A DNA stretch of 64,000 nt, from positions 186,001-250,000 of the forward strand of contig NZ_JAINWL010000001.1 in assembly GCF_021021475.1 (NCBI RefSeq), given 5' to 3'. Each line of letters opens with the position of its first letter. Positions within the stretch are counted from its first letter, which is position 1. The DNA comes from Citromicrobium bathyomarinum. Its GTDB lineage: Bacteria; Pseudomonadota; Alphaproteobacteria; Sphingomonadales; Sphingomonadaceae. The translations under genes and the position numbers were made by a program. This document shows, in pieces, positions 36,542 through 45,866 of this stretch. The notes under the pieces are model-generated. The model had not been told where the DNA came from. It searched no databases and worked only from the letters and a program-made list of their open reading frames with translations.

Positions 36542-37740
36542 CCAACGATCCCCCGATCATGCAGCCGCGCAATCTCGCCGCTTCCAAGGCCGAGATGCTC
36601 GGCAAGAATCTGGTCGGTGTCGGCACCGATCGTGGGCGCGGGCTTAGCAGGCTCGCGCGGTACGGCGGGATCATACGCCGCCGCGCCGGGCGTCGGATAG
36701 GCTGCGCCACCGGCATGCTCGACCGTCGAGAAAACGGGATTGCCCGCCACCAGCCGCGCGTCCTGCGTCACCGCCTCGTGCAGGCTGCGATAGCGTGACC
36801 AGGTCACACCTGCGCGATCGAACCGCGCTTCCAGTTCGGAAGAGCTGAACCGGGCGCAGCCTTGTTCGATCACCGCATCGAGCTTGTCCCGATGCGTAAA
36901 GCGCGCGCCTTCATCCGCCGCGAAGTCGACGCCCAGCGCTCGCTCCAGCTGTATGATCTCATCGGCTATCTCCAGCGCGTCCACCATCCCTCGCCACTGC
37001 TTGGGCGTAATCGCGACGAGCATGAAACGCGCGCCATCGCTGGCGGAGAAATCGCGGCCGAAGGCACCGAACAGGTTGTTGCCCGTCTTCTCGCGATCAT
37101 GCCCGAAAAGCATCACTTCGGCCACATTGCCCAGATGCGCGAGGCTGGTCGCGGCGATATCCGACAGCGCAACGCGCACTTCCCGCCCCTGGCCGCTCGC
37201 CTGCCGTTCCCGCTCGGCGGCGAGCAGTGCGAAGGCGGCGTAGGCTCCGGTGAGAAGATCCCACGCGGGCAGGACGTGATTGACCGGTCGATCGTCGTCC
37301 GGATGGCCTGTCATCAGCGGCAGTCCGACGGCGGCATTGACCGTGTAATCCACCGCAGGCGAGCCATCGGGCCAGCCCATCACGCGCAGGGTGATCTGGT
37401 CCGCGCGCAATGCCTGCAGCGCCTCGTGTGCGAAGAAGCCGTCGACCGGAAAATTGGTCACGAACAGGCCCTCCCCACCCGTGGCAATTCGCTGGGCAAG
37501 CTCGCGCCCCTCTGCGCTACGATAGTCGAGCGCGATCGACAGCTTGCCCTTGTTGAGACCCTGCCAATAGAGACTCTCCCCCTGAGGGCCGAGCGGCCAG
37601 CGGCGCGCGTCGGGCCCTCCGCCGATCTGGTCGATACGGATAACCCGCGCGCCCATCTGCGCGAGGTAAAGCGCACATGACGGGCCGGCGACGAAGGCCG
37701 CACCCTCGACCACGGTCATTCCAGCGAGCAGAGACATCAT
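36538..37740 (-). CDS. mct: 2-Methylfumaryl-CoA isomerase / mesaconyl-CoA C1-C4 CoA transferase (CaiB/BaiF family)
   Basis: The 400-residue class III CoA transferase matches, as I recall the Chloroflexus enzyme, over its length: [81 protein letters not shown] and a final IGADTDQIL. That enzyme moves CoA from C1 to C4 of mesaconate in the second loop of the 3-hydroxypropionate bicycle; the family otherwise includes formyl-CoA transferases. Following Mcd it would channel mesaconyl-C1-CoA toward citramalyl-CoA. The Asp nucleophile of the family should lie in the AWDLLTG segment. It is divergent from puhA. Confidence 0.82.
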   Translation of the reverse strand: MMSLLAGMTVVEGAAFVAGPSCALYLAQMGARVIRIDQIGGGPDARRWPLGPQGESLYWQGLNKGKLSIALDYRSAEGRELAQRIATGGEGLFVTNFPVDGFFAHEALQALRADQITLRVMGWPDGSPAVDYTVNAAVGLPLMTGHPDDDRPVNHVLPAWDLLTGAYAAFALLAAERERQASGQGREVRVALSDIAATSLAHLGNVAEVMLFGHDREKTGNNLFGAFGRDFSASDGARFMLVAITPKQWRGMVDALEIADEIIQLERALGVDFAADEGARFTHRDKLDAVIEQGCARFSSSELEARFDRAGVTWSRYRSLHEAVTQDARLVAGNPVFSTVEHAGGAAYPTPGAAAYDPAVPREPAKPAPTIGADTDQILAEHLGLGSGEIARLHDRGIVG

Positions 37741-37843
37741 GCCCCGGCCCTATCGCGATCTGCGTGCGCCCGCCAGACCCGCATGTGGCGCGCACCACGA
37801 AATTGGAATGGCAGCCGGAATTCGCCGGGCGATCCTCCATTCT

Positions 37844-37873
37844 GACACTTTGCTATGTCCGTTTATATTTACA
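37844..37873. promoter_or_regulatory. PpsR/CrtJ-type site in composite element before puhA
   Basis: A palindromic TGT-N12-ACA (37856-37873), the PpsR/CrtJ recognition form, lies 29 bases before the puhA ATG. It is preceded by GACAC at 37844. The combination GACAC-N7-TGTCC-RTTTAYATTTAC occurs with the same spacing at 43031-43059 before pufL. The same interval separates the divergent mct and puhA genes, so the factor could act on both. If translated, this DNA gives a false N-terminal extension (MSVYIY...). Confidence 0.75.
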
Positions 37874-37902
37874 CCCGAGTAGGGGTAGAGTATATCCGAG
37901 GC

Positions 37903-38682
37903 ATGGAAAGCAACGTCGTCGGCAATCTGGATGTCGCCATCTTGTGCGTCATCGCCTTCGTGACCTTCTTTGTCGGTCTGGTCGTGTACCTGCGACGCGA
38001 GGACAAGCGAGAGGGATATCCTGTCGAGGGATCGGGCTTCATGGGCCGCACGTACTCCGCAGAAGGCTTTCCGGCAGTGCCCAGGCCCAAGCTTTTCTAC
38101 CGCCCGCATGGCCGCGGCGTGGCGCAGGCCCCGCGGGTGGAGGAACCGGAAACGGTCCGCCCCGGGCAGACGCTGCCGCCGATGGCCTTCCCGCTCGATC
38201 CCGGGCCCGACCCGCTCGAAGAAGGGATCGGCGCTGCCGCCTATACGACCCTGCGCGAGGACGAGCCCGATCTCGACGTAGAAGGCGAACCCAAGCTGAT
38301 TTCGCTCAACGATCACCCTGAATATTACATCCCGACCGGCGATCCCGACCCACGCGGCTGGGTTCTGATCTCCGCCGACGAGAAGATTGTCGGCAAGGTC
38401 CATGATCTGTGGTTCAACCGCGCCGAGTTCTTCCTGCGCTATTTCGAGGTCTCGATCGACGGAGCAGAGGGACGGCGGCTGATCCCATCCTTCTTCGCGG
38501 AGGCCCTGCCGCGCGACAGCGCCGTTCGGGCAACGACGCTGATCGCGCGCGATCTGCGGCGCGCGCCGATACGCGCCGACGACAGCTGCATCACCATGCG
38601 CGAGGAAGACCGGCTCAACGGTTTCTTTGCCGGTGGCCTCCGGTTCTCCACCGGTCACGGCCAGATACACGATCCCGTCTGA
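37903..38682 (+). CDS. puhA: Photosynthetic reaction centre H subunit
   Basis: The 259-residue protein has one N-terminal membrane helix (NLDVAILCVIAFVTFFVGLVVYL) followed by REDKREGYPVE and the cytoplasmic beta domain, with PRPKLFYRPHGRG and the family end EEDRLNGFFAGGLRF. It caps the L-M dimer and carries part of the proton path to QB. I chose the ATG at 37903 since the upstream extension is the regulator site. puhB starts within its stop codon (TGATG). Length is close to the family norm. Confidence 0.93.
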   Translation: MESNVVGNLDVAILCVIAFVTFFVGLVVYLRREDKREGYPVEGSGFMGRTYSAEGFPAVPRPKLFYRPHGRGVAQAPRVEEPETVRPGQTLPPMAFPLDPGPDPLEEGIGAAAYTTLREDEPDLDVEGEPKLISLNDHPEYYIPTGDPDPRGWVLISADEKIVGKVHDLWFNRAEFFLRYFEVSIDGAEGRRLIPSFFAEALPRDSAVRATTLIARDLRRAPIRADDSCITMREEDRLNGFFAGGLRFSTGHGQIHDPV

Positions 38683-39398
38683 TGGCAACGGTGATGCCTT
38701 TTGCGACGGCCACCAGTGGGACGCGCGAGACCGAGCTTTCGAGCAGTGACGATCCGAACGATCTGCCGATCGACATTGCTCTGGGCTTGCCCGGGCCGCT
38801 GCCCGATGGCGAGCAGATCCTGTGGCATGGAAAACCCGATCGCGCCGCGCTGGCACGCTACCTCTTTCGCTGGCCATGGCTGACCGGGTACTTCGCACTA
38901 TTCGCCTTGCTGCCGATTGCCGCCACTGCCCGCGCTGGCGCCAGCGTCGCGCAGATCGCGTTCAGCCCGCTGCTGCTGTTGCCCGTCGCACTGCCCATCG
39001 CGGGCTTGGTACTGCTGTTCGCCTGGCTCATGTCGCGGACCACCACCTATGTCATCACCGACAGGCGGGTCGTCTTCCAGGTCGGCGTGGCCTTTACCCG
39101 TACGATCAACATTCCGCTGGCTCTGGTGACAGACGTATCCTCGCGGGAGCGCAAGCGCGGAATCGACATCGCGCTGACGCTGCGCCGGCCCAACAAGATC
39201 GCGTGGCTTGCCCTGTGGCCCCACGCGCGTAGCACGAAGTTGTCAGCACCGGTGCCGATGCTGCGCGCACTACCACCCGCAAGCCCGGCAGCAGCGATCC
39301 TTGCCGACGCAGTCAGGCGGGCGGGCGCAGGCGCTGTCCACGTTCCCCGCATTGAGCGAAGCCCCGTCGGGATAAACGCAAGGCCGGAGCATGTCTGA
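38682..39398 (+). CDS. puhB: Reaction-centre assembly protein
   Basis: The 238-residue protein has membrane helices in the middle (YFALFALLPIAATA, LLLLPVALPIAGLVLLFAWLM) followed by a PH-like (bPH2) segment TTTYVITDRRVVFQVGVAF. PuhB proteins assist assembly of the reaction centre-LH1 core. Key pattern LPDGEQILWHGKPDRAALAR is the normal family N-terminus. Start overlaps the puhA stop by one base; puhC overlaps its end by eight. Confidence 0.88.
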   Translation: MATVMPFATATSGTRETELSSSDDPNDLPIDIALGLPGPLPDGEQILWHGKPDRAALARYLFRWPWLTGYFALFALLPIAATARAGASVAQIAFSPLLLLPVALPIAGLVLLFAWLMSRTTTYVITDRRVVFQVGVAFTRTINIPLALVTDVSSRERKRGIDIALTLRRPNKIAWLALWPHARSTKLSAPVPMLRALPPASPAAAILADAVRRAGAGAVHVPRIERSPVGINARPEHV

Positions 39399-39843
39399 GA
39401 TCACCGTTCCGCGCGGCGCGCTGATCGGTGCGGCGCTTCTGATCGGCTTTACCGTGACCGCGATCACCACCTCGCGGCATTACGATGTCGGACGACTGAC
39501 CGTGCAGACGGCACAGGCAGGCGAACGCCGCATGCTGATCTTCGAGCCGCTTCCCAACGGCGAAATGATGGTTTTGAGCGAACGCCGGAAGCCGGTCGCG
39601 CATCTCGTGATCGAGGGAGACACCTTCGCGATGGCAGCCGTCCGCGCCCTCGCCATGCAGCGCGACGATCGGGAGTTCGCGCACGAGTTTCGCCTGCTCG
39701 TCCAGCGTGATGGTGCCGGGCATGTCGAGCTGGCCGATCCCGATACCGGGCGCACGGTTAAGCTTCAGGGCTTCGGCCAGGCGAGCGCCAGGGCCTTCGC
39801 CCGTTATCTCGACGCCGCCGACAGGCAGCACGCACCGGGCTGA
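39391..39843 (+). CDS. puhC: Photosynthetic complex assembly protein
   Basis: The 150-residue product has one N-terminal membrane helix (ALIGAALLIGFTVTAI) and a periplasmic domain with the pattern RMLIFEPLPNGEMMVL, HLVIEGDTFAMAAVRALAMQRD. It fits PuhC, which helps assemble or organise the core complex. It starts eight bases before the puhB stop, so puhABC is one coupled unit. It converges on pufC with 102 bases between, in which I see no strong terminator. Confidence 0.83.
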   Translation: MSEITVPRGALIGAALLIGFTVTAITTSRHYDVGRLTVQTAQAGERRMLIFEPLPNGEMMVLSERRKPVAHLVIEGDTFAMAAVRALAMQRDDREFAHEFRLLVQRDGAGHVELADPDTGRTVKLQGFGQASARAFARYLDAADRQHAPG

Positions 39844-39945
39844 GCGTGCCTGATCACTGTGGCTGGGCTCAGGTAACGACCCTTATCTCTCCAACCCGCT
39901 ATACGCCCATGCCGTATTCGCGGCACTTGGCCGAGGGTTGGGCCG

Positions 39946-41094
39946 CTACTCGCCGTCCTGCTGCAAACCGGCGGGCGTTGGCGCGGGTTCGCTAATTTCG
40001 GCCTCGTACGGCTGTCGGGTTTCAAACGCCGTCTCCCGTGTGATCGCACTGCCCGAACCCGGACCCCGCAATCCCTCGTAACCGCGTGCCATTGGTGCCC
40101 CACCCAGCGGGCGCGACATGCCGTTATGGCAGGTGCCGCAATCGACCTTAGCGACGTCGCCGAGCGGACCGAGCCGATCGGCAGGAAACAGGTCATGCAT
40201 CTGGACCAGGTAGTCGCGGTTGATCCCCCGCGTCATGCGGATGCCGTACCACGCGGTAATCCGCTTCGGCGTGCTCTGCGACCAGTCGGCGAAGGCGCGG
40301 CTGTTGTGGCAGAAGTTGCAATTGACCCCCAGCCCGTCGGACATCTGCATCATGAGAATGTAGATGTTCTCCAGATCGGCCAGATCGGTGACTTCACCGG
40401 ATACGGAGCGCGCCTGTGCCCCCATGATCTGCTGATCGTCCAGCAGATAGTTTTCGAACGCAGCGCGCGGGAAGAAATCGCGCATGGTCTTGGCCGTTCT
40501 GTTCCACGGCGGGGGCTTACCGACGATACCACCCATCGGCGGCTTGGCCGCGACTGCCTTGAACCAGTGACGAGGCGGCACGCCCTGCCCGCGGTGGCAG
40601 GTGTAGCAGGTGACCCCGACATCGCCGATGTGCTTGGAATTCGCATTGATATCGCGGACCATCGTCAGCATCCGCCGGGCGACTTTCTTGGTGTACATGT
40701 CGTCCGCCGCGAAGCTCGCGTCAGGGTTGTGGCAATAGGCGCAGCCTTCCTCGGGCGCGACCCATTCGGTGATCGACAGCATCAGGTGATCGAATTGCGC
40801 AGCGTGCAGATCGCCCAATACCTGGACGTTCTCATACGCCTCTCCAGCGGATACTCCGCGTGCCTCGAACGGTTCGATCGATGCCGGGACGAGATTGAGC
40901 GGGTCGCTGCGGGTCCGTTCGGAGGTGAAGGTGTTCATCGCGATACCGCGCCAGCCCCATTCGCGCGATTCGATCGGATCCCAGGGCGCATCCCAGGTCG
41001 GCACCAGCAGGACGAACAGCAGCGTCGCGAATGCCGCAGCGAGCGCGAAGATGCCGAGGAGGCTAGACCGCGGGCGCTTTTCCAGAGGAGTCAT
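39946..41094 (-). CDS. pufC: Tetrahaem cytochrome subunit of the reaction centre
   Basis: The 382-residue cytochrome donates electrons to the photo-oxidised special pair. Four CxxCH haem sites are present: CAYCH, CYTCH, CNFCH and CGTCH, with candidate Met axial ligands in helices before them. The N-terminus has an uncleaved-looking membrane anchor ([20 protein letters not shown]) rather than a lipobox. ATG overlaps the pufM stop (ATGA). An extended acidic, Pro-rich C-terminal tail follows the last haem. Confidence 0.93.
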   Translation of the reverse strand: MTPLEKRPRSSLLGIFALAAAFATLLFVLLVPTWDAPWDPIESREWGWRGIAMNTFTSERTRSDPLNLVPASIEPFEARGVSAGEAYENVQVLGDLHAAQFDHLMLSITEWVAPEEGCAYCHNPDASFAADDMYTKKVARRMLTMVRDINANSKHIGDVGVTCYTCHRGQGVPPRHWFKAVAAKPPMGGIVGKPPPWNRTAKTMRDFFPRAAFENYLLDDQQIMGAQARSVSGEVTDLADLENIYILMMQMSDGLGVNCNFCHNSRAFADWSQSTPKRITAWYGIRMTRGINRDYLVQMHDLFPADRLGPLGDVAKVDCGTCHNGMSRPLGGAPMARGYEGLRGPGSGSAITRETAFETRQPYEAEISEPAPTPAGLQQDGE

Positions 41095-42149
41095 TGGGAT
41101 ACCTCCGGCGAAGGAGCGGGCGCAGGTGCTGCGGACAGATCAAGCGAGGCGCTCGTTCCGCCGGTGGCCGCGCGAATCTGCTCTGCAATCTCGGGCGGAA
41201 GAGTCATGTCGGGATAGGTCGCAGGGTACTCGGGCGCGAGACCCCATTTGACGCCCCACAGATACCAGTTGTCGACCACGGTCCCGGTCAGCAGGATGCC
41301 GATCGCGCCCGAGAATGTCGTCAGGATGGCGAACCAGTAGGCCCAGCGATGGACGGACTCGAAGGTCGCGTTGAAGCCCATGGTCCAGCGCCAGAACAGC
41401 GCACCGCGCTCCGCCGCAGTGCCGCGATCGACGATTTCCTCCGTCTCCCGCTCGCCCCCGAAGCGCGACACTGCGAGGATCGTGCCGCCGTGCATCGCGA
41501 ACAGCAGCACAGATCCGTACAGGAATACGATCGAGAAACAGTGGAACGGGTTGTAGTAGAAATTGCCGTAAAGGACGGAGAAAGAGGCGGTCCAGTTGAG
41601 GTGCGGGATGATCCCGAAAGGCGGTGCCTCGTGCCAAGATCCCATCAGCATCGGGCGAATGAAGCCGAGGCTGAGATAAAGGAAAATCGCACTGGCGAAG
41701 GCCCACGCGACATGCGTGCTCATCCCCAGTGCCTTGGCGCGCAGGTACATCCGGCACCACCACAGCAGGATCGAGGCGGTCAGGAAGAAGCCCGCCCAGA
41801 TCCACCAGCCGCCTTCGGTCAGCGGAACGAAGGGGGTGAAGCCCCACTTCGCCTCCGGCGGATCAAGCCGGTGCCACGCCATCCCTTCGATGAAGGCGAC
41901 CGGGTTCCAGTGGACCGATGCCCAGAAGTTGAGGCCGATGATCTCGATCGCGATAAAGCCGCAGATCAGCGAGGCGATACCGCAGAATCCCAGATAGGTC
42001 GGGCCGATCTGCGGGTCGCCGATCTTGCCGATCCATCGGTTGAGGACCGGCTTGATAATGCGCGGAGGCTCATGGCCCTTCAGCGGCAGCCCAGGGTCGT
42101 AAGGCCCGTGGATCTGGATCTGCGAATAGAGAGAGTGAAACGAAGCCAT
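41091..42149 (-). CDS. pufM: Reaction centre M subunit
   Basis: The 352-residue five-helix subunit binds pigments and quinone with PufL. Ligands can be seen: His in FYYNPFHCF (special pair, M202 position), FAMHGGTIL (iron, M219), GGERE Glu (M234) and VHRW (M266), plus Tyr at the M210 position (FLYGS) and WRWTMG Trp (M252). Where Rhodobacter has Asn M44 it has Asp (KIGDPQIG). A C-terminal tail of about 45 extra residues, rich in Ala and Pro, extends past the normal end. The ATG overlaps the pufL stop (TGATG). Confidence 0.95.
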   Translation of the reverse strand: MASFHSLYSQIQIHGPYDPGLPLKGHEPPRIIKPVLNRWIGKIGDPQIGPTYLGFCGIASLICGFIAIEIIGLNFWASVHWNPVAFIEGMAWHRLDPPEAKWGFTPFVPLTEGGWWIWAGFFLTASILLWWCRMYLRAKALGMSTHVAWAFASAIFLYLSLGFIRPMLMGSWHEAPPFGIIPHLNWTASFSVLYGNFYYNPFHCFSIVFLYGSVLLFAMHGGTILAVSRFGGERETEEIVDRGTAAERGALFWRWTMGFNATFESVHRWAYWFAILTTFSGAIGILLTGTVVDNWYLWGVKWGLAPEYPATYPDMTLPPEIAEQIRAATGGTSASLDLSAAPAPAPSPEVSQ

Positions 42150-42991
42150 CAACCGAGTCCCCCCAGCCCCATGTCGTTCCAGAACGGCAGTTGCAGGTAC
42201 CAGTCGTAGAAATAGGGCCAGCCGCTGACCCAGAACGGCCCGCTGATCAGGATGCAGATCGCACTCCAGAAGCCCGCATTGATCGCCGCGAACCAGCCGA
42301 GCCTGTGAATGCCTAGCGGCCCGATGGAATAGGCGATGGTGTCGCGGAAATACTGGTTCTCGTGCTGGCCGTGCTTGACCTCCTCACCATCGGGCGGATT
42401 GACAGCCGACAGGATGACGCCGCCATGCATTGCGAGCATCAGCGTGGTGCCGAAGAAGAACGTCACCGCCAGCATGTGCGCCGGGTTGTAATGGAAATGC
42501 AGGCCTTGGTAGCCGACGTTGGAGACCCAATCGAGATGGCTGAAAATGCCGTAGGGAAAGGCGTGGCCCCAGGCGCCCAGCATGATCGGTCGGAACACTT
42601 CGAGGCTGAGATAGGCGAAAATCGCGAAGGAAAACGCGATCGGGATATGGAAGCCCATGCCCAGCTTGCGGGATATTTCGACCTGCCGCAGCGCCCATGA
42701 AACAAACGCCCCGATCGCGCAGACGGTGATGATCTGCCACAGCCCGCCTTCGCGTAAGGGGGCTAGGCCAAGACCATACTCGATCGCGGGCGGCGCGATG
42801 TCGATCTGCCAGATATTCCACGTGCCACCGATAGCCGCACCATAGACGATCAAACTGGTGCCGAGCAGCGCGAAGAACGCGGTCGTGACACCGAAGAAGC
42901 CGACGTAGAACGGCCCGACCCAGAAGTCGAAGAGATCGCCGCCAACCAGCGTGCCCCCCGCGACGCGATATTTCCGCTCGAAACTGAGCAT
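42149..42991 (-). CDS. pufL: Reaction centre L subunit
   Basis: The 280-residue subunit starts [19 protein letters not shown], the family N-terminus. Special-pair His is in FHYNPAHM (L173; His168 precedes it), iron ligands in AMHGG (L190) and IHRLG (L230), and QB Glu212 in HENQYF. By alignment from memory, L213 is Asn where Rhodobacter has Asp, and L104 is Gln (ALRQVE) in place of the usual Glu. It is the first gene of the operon, with its own PpsR-type sites 26-70 bases upstream. No LH1 genes precede it. Confidence 0.95.
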   Translation of the reverse strand: MLSFERKYRVAGGTLVGGDLFDFWVGPFYVGFFGVTTAFFALLGTSLIVYGAAIGGTWNIWQIDIAPPAIEYGLGLAPLREGGLWQIITVCAIGAFVSWALRQVEISRKLGMGFHIPIAFSFAIFAYLSLEVFRPIMLGAWGHAFPYGIFSHLDWVSNVGYQGLHFHYNPAHMLAVTFFFGTTLMLAMHGGVILSAVNPPDGEEVKHGQHENQYFRDTIAYSIGPLGIHRLGWFAAINAGFWSAICILISGPFWVSGWPYFYDWYLQLPFWNDMGLGGLG

Positions 42992-43016
42992 CGACACGGC
43001 ACGACCCCTCGGCAAA

Positions 43017-43060
43017 TGTACAACATATAAGACACAATATAGTGTCCATTTACATTTACG
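43017..43060. promoter_or_regulatory. Two PpsR/CrtJ-type sites before pufL
   Basis: A perfect TGT-N12-ACA (43017-43034) is followed by TGT-N12-ACG (43043-43060), one base off the palindrome. The two are joined by a perfect inverted repeat GACAC-N6-GTGTC (43031-43046). The right-hand half shares GACAC-N7-TGTCC-RTTTAYATTTAC with the puhA site, here placed in opposite orientation relative to its gene. The tandem sites fit cooperative repression by PpsR/CrtJ under oxygen or light. Confidence 0.75.
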
Positions 43061-43190
43061 TCGCACAATATCACGAGCGCCGCAAGGTGAAAGCATCCGG
43101 GCCACCGGACAGATGCTCGCCCCTTCCTCGCCGCCGAAGGCGAACCCAGCGACAGAGCGTCACCGGATGTCCGAATGACGATGCGATGGG

Positions 43191-43454
43191 TTATTGCGAC
43201 CGGCCGGGCAGTGTCTGCCCACCCTGTCGGAGCGACTCGGCGCGCATCGTCTCAGCCCTCTTGGCGTCGGCGCTCGCCCACTGCCTGACGACGTTGGTCA
43301 TCAGTTCCAGATCGTTGAGCACTTCGACCGGGTCGCGCTGCCGCGCGCTTTCCAGGCCGCGCTTGACCCAATCGCTGACAGCAGGATGCCCCAGCGCCCA
43401 GGCGAGCCGATCCTTGACCAGCCTGACTTCCTGCGCGCACTAATCGACCGGCAT
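43191..43454 (-). pseudogene. Small ORF at dabA 3' end, interrupted by TAG at codon 5
   Basis: An ATG at 43454 with a strong AAGGAGG site opens a frame MPVD, then TAG (43440-43442), then 82 further codons with strong GC preference at third positions and a protein-like sequence ([34 protein letters not shown]) ending at TAA. The dabA frame read through the same DNA gives Gly/Arg/Gln-rich nonsense. So this second frame looks like the real coding one, either a small downstream gene inactivated near its start, an error of one base, or the true dabA tail after an indel. Function unknown. Confidence 0.5.
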
Positions 43455-45852
43455 CGTATGCCTCCTTGTCCGCGGGCAATGCCTCCCATCGCGAACCGCC
43501 GAGATAGCGATGGGTCAGGCCCTCCGCTCCCATCGCGAAGAGATGCAGCCAGCGCTTGTCGAACAGGCTGCGCACCCCATCGTGCCGGGAAAGGATATCG
43601 CTCATCGCCTCGCACGGTGCCTCGATGCACACCGACAGACGCAGCGGCTGATGGATCAGTTTTTCCCCATCATGCACGGATTGCCACGGCAGGCCTGTAC
43701 GCAAGGGGCCGCCATTTCCCTCCAGCACGCCCACCCCGCCCACGACATTATGGAGCACCTTGTTACCCGCACCGAACGCCTGCGGAGCAACTGCCGAGCC
43801 ATAATATTGTAGGCTTATCCAGCTCGCCACGACCACCGGTGCGGTCATGATCAGTTCGAGCACGGGGAAGCCGCGCTCCTCGTCCAGCCGCCAGTCGTAA
43901 TCGTGCAGGAACGTGCGCCCTTCAAGGTTGCGGCCGGAGGTCCGCTGACGCGGCGCGGCGATGAACGCCTGGCATCCGGTGAGCCCCCATTCGGGCCGCA
44001 CCTCGGCCCAGTTATGCGCGCGCGCAGACACATCCCGTGCCCGCTCTGCACCGGGAAGCCGCAGCGCGCGCTCGCCCCGCACGATCTCGCCAGCCGCCGC
44101 CAGCCACTGTCGCACCTGGTCGAGCTGAGCGTGATGCGGATCGCTCGACTGGTCTTGATCGTATAGCGTGACCCGGTCGGTGGTCGTATCGTGCAGCGCG
44201 GCGACAAACAGCGTATCGTGCGGGATGGCGATGCCTCGGTCGACCAGCGCTTCGCGAACCGCCGGATCGTTGAGGAGTTGCGCCAGCAGCCGCACGTTTA
44301 CCTCACCCGAATAGCCGCCGCAGGCACCGCAGTGCAGACCGCTGGCGTGTGGATTGTTGACCACGTTGGCACCATGTCCTGCCAGAAGGACGATCAGCGC
44401 GAACCCGTCGACCAGTGACATCGCCCGCAGCACGGTTTCCGCCGCATCGACCCGCGCCTCGGGCGCAAGGTCGGGATCGAAGCGCGGGGCTGGATCATCG
44501 CGAGCCGAGGCCGAGGCGATGCCCAATCCGTCGCGCACCAGCTTGCCGATATAGACGGGGCCCATCGCCTCGACGAAGGCGAAGGAAGACACTGCAGCAA
44601 GCTTGAAGCGGCCCCAGGCGCGCTTAGCCCTGGCACGATAGCGTTGAGCCAGATCGCCCTCCGCATCCTGCACGCCGCCGGCGCGTGAGGTGACGGCAGG
44701 GTTGAGCAACACGGGCAGGCGATGCTCGTCGACATCGGATGCGAACCGCCGGTGTTCGGCAGCGACGCCGAAGAAGCCTGCGAAGCCCAGCGTGCGGATC
44801 GCGGGATCGACCGACTCCAGCGCGCGCCGGAAGACTTCGGAGCGCACGTCGATGCAGAACGCCGCCTGCAGTGCGGGGCGATCGGACGCGCGGCCAGGCA
44901 GCGGGGTGGCGAGCGTCGCGGCGAGCTTGCGCTGTGCGGCGCGTTCGGCGGCCTCCTGCAGGATCTCGTCCACCACCTGTCGGCGCGAGGGCCTGATGGG
45001 TGCGGAGTGCGCGGCGCGCATGGTCGTCCAGTCTTCGTCGATCTGATTTTCATGCTGGAGGAACAGCGCCTCTTCCCACAGGAGCCTGATCGCGAGCAGA
45101 TCGATCAGCGTATTGTCGGTCGTCCCGGCAATCTCCGCGCGCCACAATTCGTAGCGCGCGAACTGCGCCCAGCCGCCCAGCGACATCAGCAGCTGATGGA
45201 ACACCGTGTCGAGCGCCGCCTCGCCCAGCCCCAGCCGCGCGACCGAGCGGGCGATGGCGTGGCGCGCGTTCTCGGGCGCCTCCGCGACGAAGCGCGCGAA
45301 CCCCTTCAGCCCCATGATTTCAGGGGTGAGATCGTGCGTCGCGTAGGCGCGCCACGCAGCCCATGCGGAGCGGTCGCGCGGGGCGGCCAACAGCGCCTGG
45401 CCGCGATCGAAATAGCCGCCGGCCCAGACGCCGATCCGCTCTGCGATAACGCCCGGCCAGTCTGTCCCGCTGCGCTCTGCGACGAGGTCCGCCACGGTCC
45501 GCAGCGCGTTGGGGATTGGAAGATCCTTGTCCAGCTCAGCCTCAAGCATAGCGAGATCGCGCGGCTTGCTCTCGTGCGGGGAGCTGACGAGCGCGGCGGC
45601 CAGATCGGTCTGCGCGATCTCGCCCGAAGCGATCCGCTCTGCATACCAGCCGCGCGGCATGACCACCGGCACCTCTCCGACCCGCGACAGGCGGGCTGCG
45701 GCCTGGGCCAGCGTGGCCTCGCTCTGGCCGAGGAAAGGATTGACCGCGACCGAGGACGACAGCGGCCATAGCGGAGGGATCTGCCGGGCAGCGGCCTCGG
45801 CCGCGCGGGACACGAGGGCCTCGTTCACGGGGTCTTGGCAGGACATCAGCAT
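43252..45852 (-). CDS. dabA: DabA-type inorganic carbon uptake subunit (DUF2309)
   Basis: The 866-residue protein belongs to the DUF2309 family, the beta-carbonic-anhydrase-like part of the DAB energy-coupled CO2/bicarbonate accumulator. Its zinc-site motifs are present: [10 protein letters not shown] (Cys-x-Asp), and [22 protein letters not shown] (His and Cys). [16 protein letters not shown] and RWLHLFAMG lie near the normal C-terminus at about residue 800. The final 60 residues are out-of-character Arg/Gly/Gln sequence overlapping the small interrupted ORF. AAGGAG precedes the ATG. It lies 14 bases after dabB and directly upstream of the puf operon. Confidence 0.88.
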   Translation of the reverse strand: MLMSCQDPVNEALVSRAAEAAARQIPPLWPLSSSVAVNPFLGQSEATLAQAAARLSRVGEVPVVMPRGWYAERIASGEIAQTDLAAALVSSPHESKPRDLAMLEAELDKDLPIPNALRTVADLVAERSGTDWPGVIAERIGVWAGGYFDRGQALLAAPRDRSAWAAWRAYATHDLTPEIMGLKGFARFVAEAPENARHAIARSVARLGLGEAALDTVFHQLLMSLGGWAQFARYELWRAEIAGTTDNTLIDLLAIRLLWEEALFLQHENQIDEDWTTMRAAHSAPIRPSRRQVVDEILQEAAERAAQRKLAATLATPLPGRASDRPALQAAFCIDVRSEVFRRALESVDPAIRTLGFAGFFGVAAEHRRFASDVDEHRLPVLLNPAVTSRAGGVQDAEGDLAQRYRARAKRAWGRFKLAAVSSFAFVEAMGPVYIGKLVRDGLGIASASARDDPAPRFDPDLAPEARVDAAETVLRAMSLVDGFALIVLLAGHGANVVNNPHASGLHCGACGGYSGEVNVRLLAQLLNDPAVREALVDRGIAIPHDTLFVAALHDTTTDRVTLYDQDQSSDPHHAQLDQVRQWLAAAGEIVRGERALRLPGAERARDVSARAHNWAEVRPEWGLTGCQAFIAAPRQRTSGRNLEGRTFLHDYDWRLDEERGFPVLELIMTAPVVVASWISLQYYGSAVAPQAFGAGNKVLHNVVGGVGVLEGNGGPLRTGLPWQSVHDGEKLIHQPLRLSVCIEAPCEAMSDILSRHDGVRSLFDKRWLHLFAMGAEGLTHRYLGGSRWEALPADKEAYDAGRLVRAGSQAGQGSARLGAGASCCQRLGQARPGKRAAARPGRSAQRSGTDDQRRQAVGERRRQEG

Positions 45853-45866
45853 TGCTTTTCTCTCCT

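Noticed and set aside
42992-43250. Possible LH1 pufB/pufA genes before pufL
   Set aside because: No open frame of suitable length with the LH1 His-containing helix was seen on the minus strand; the space holds PpsR-type sites and the end of the dabA region.
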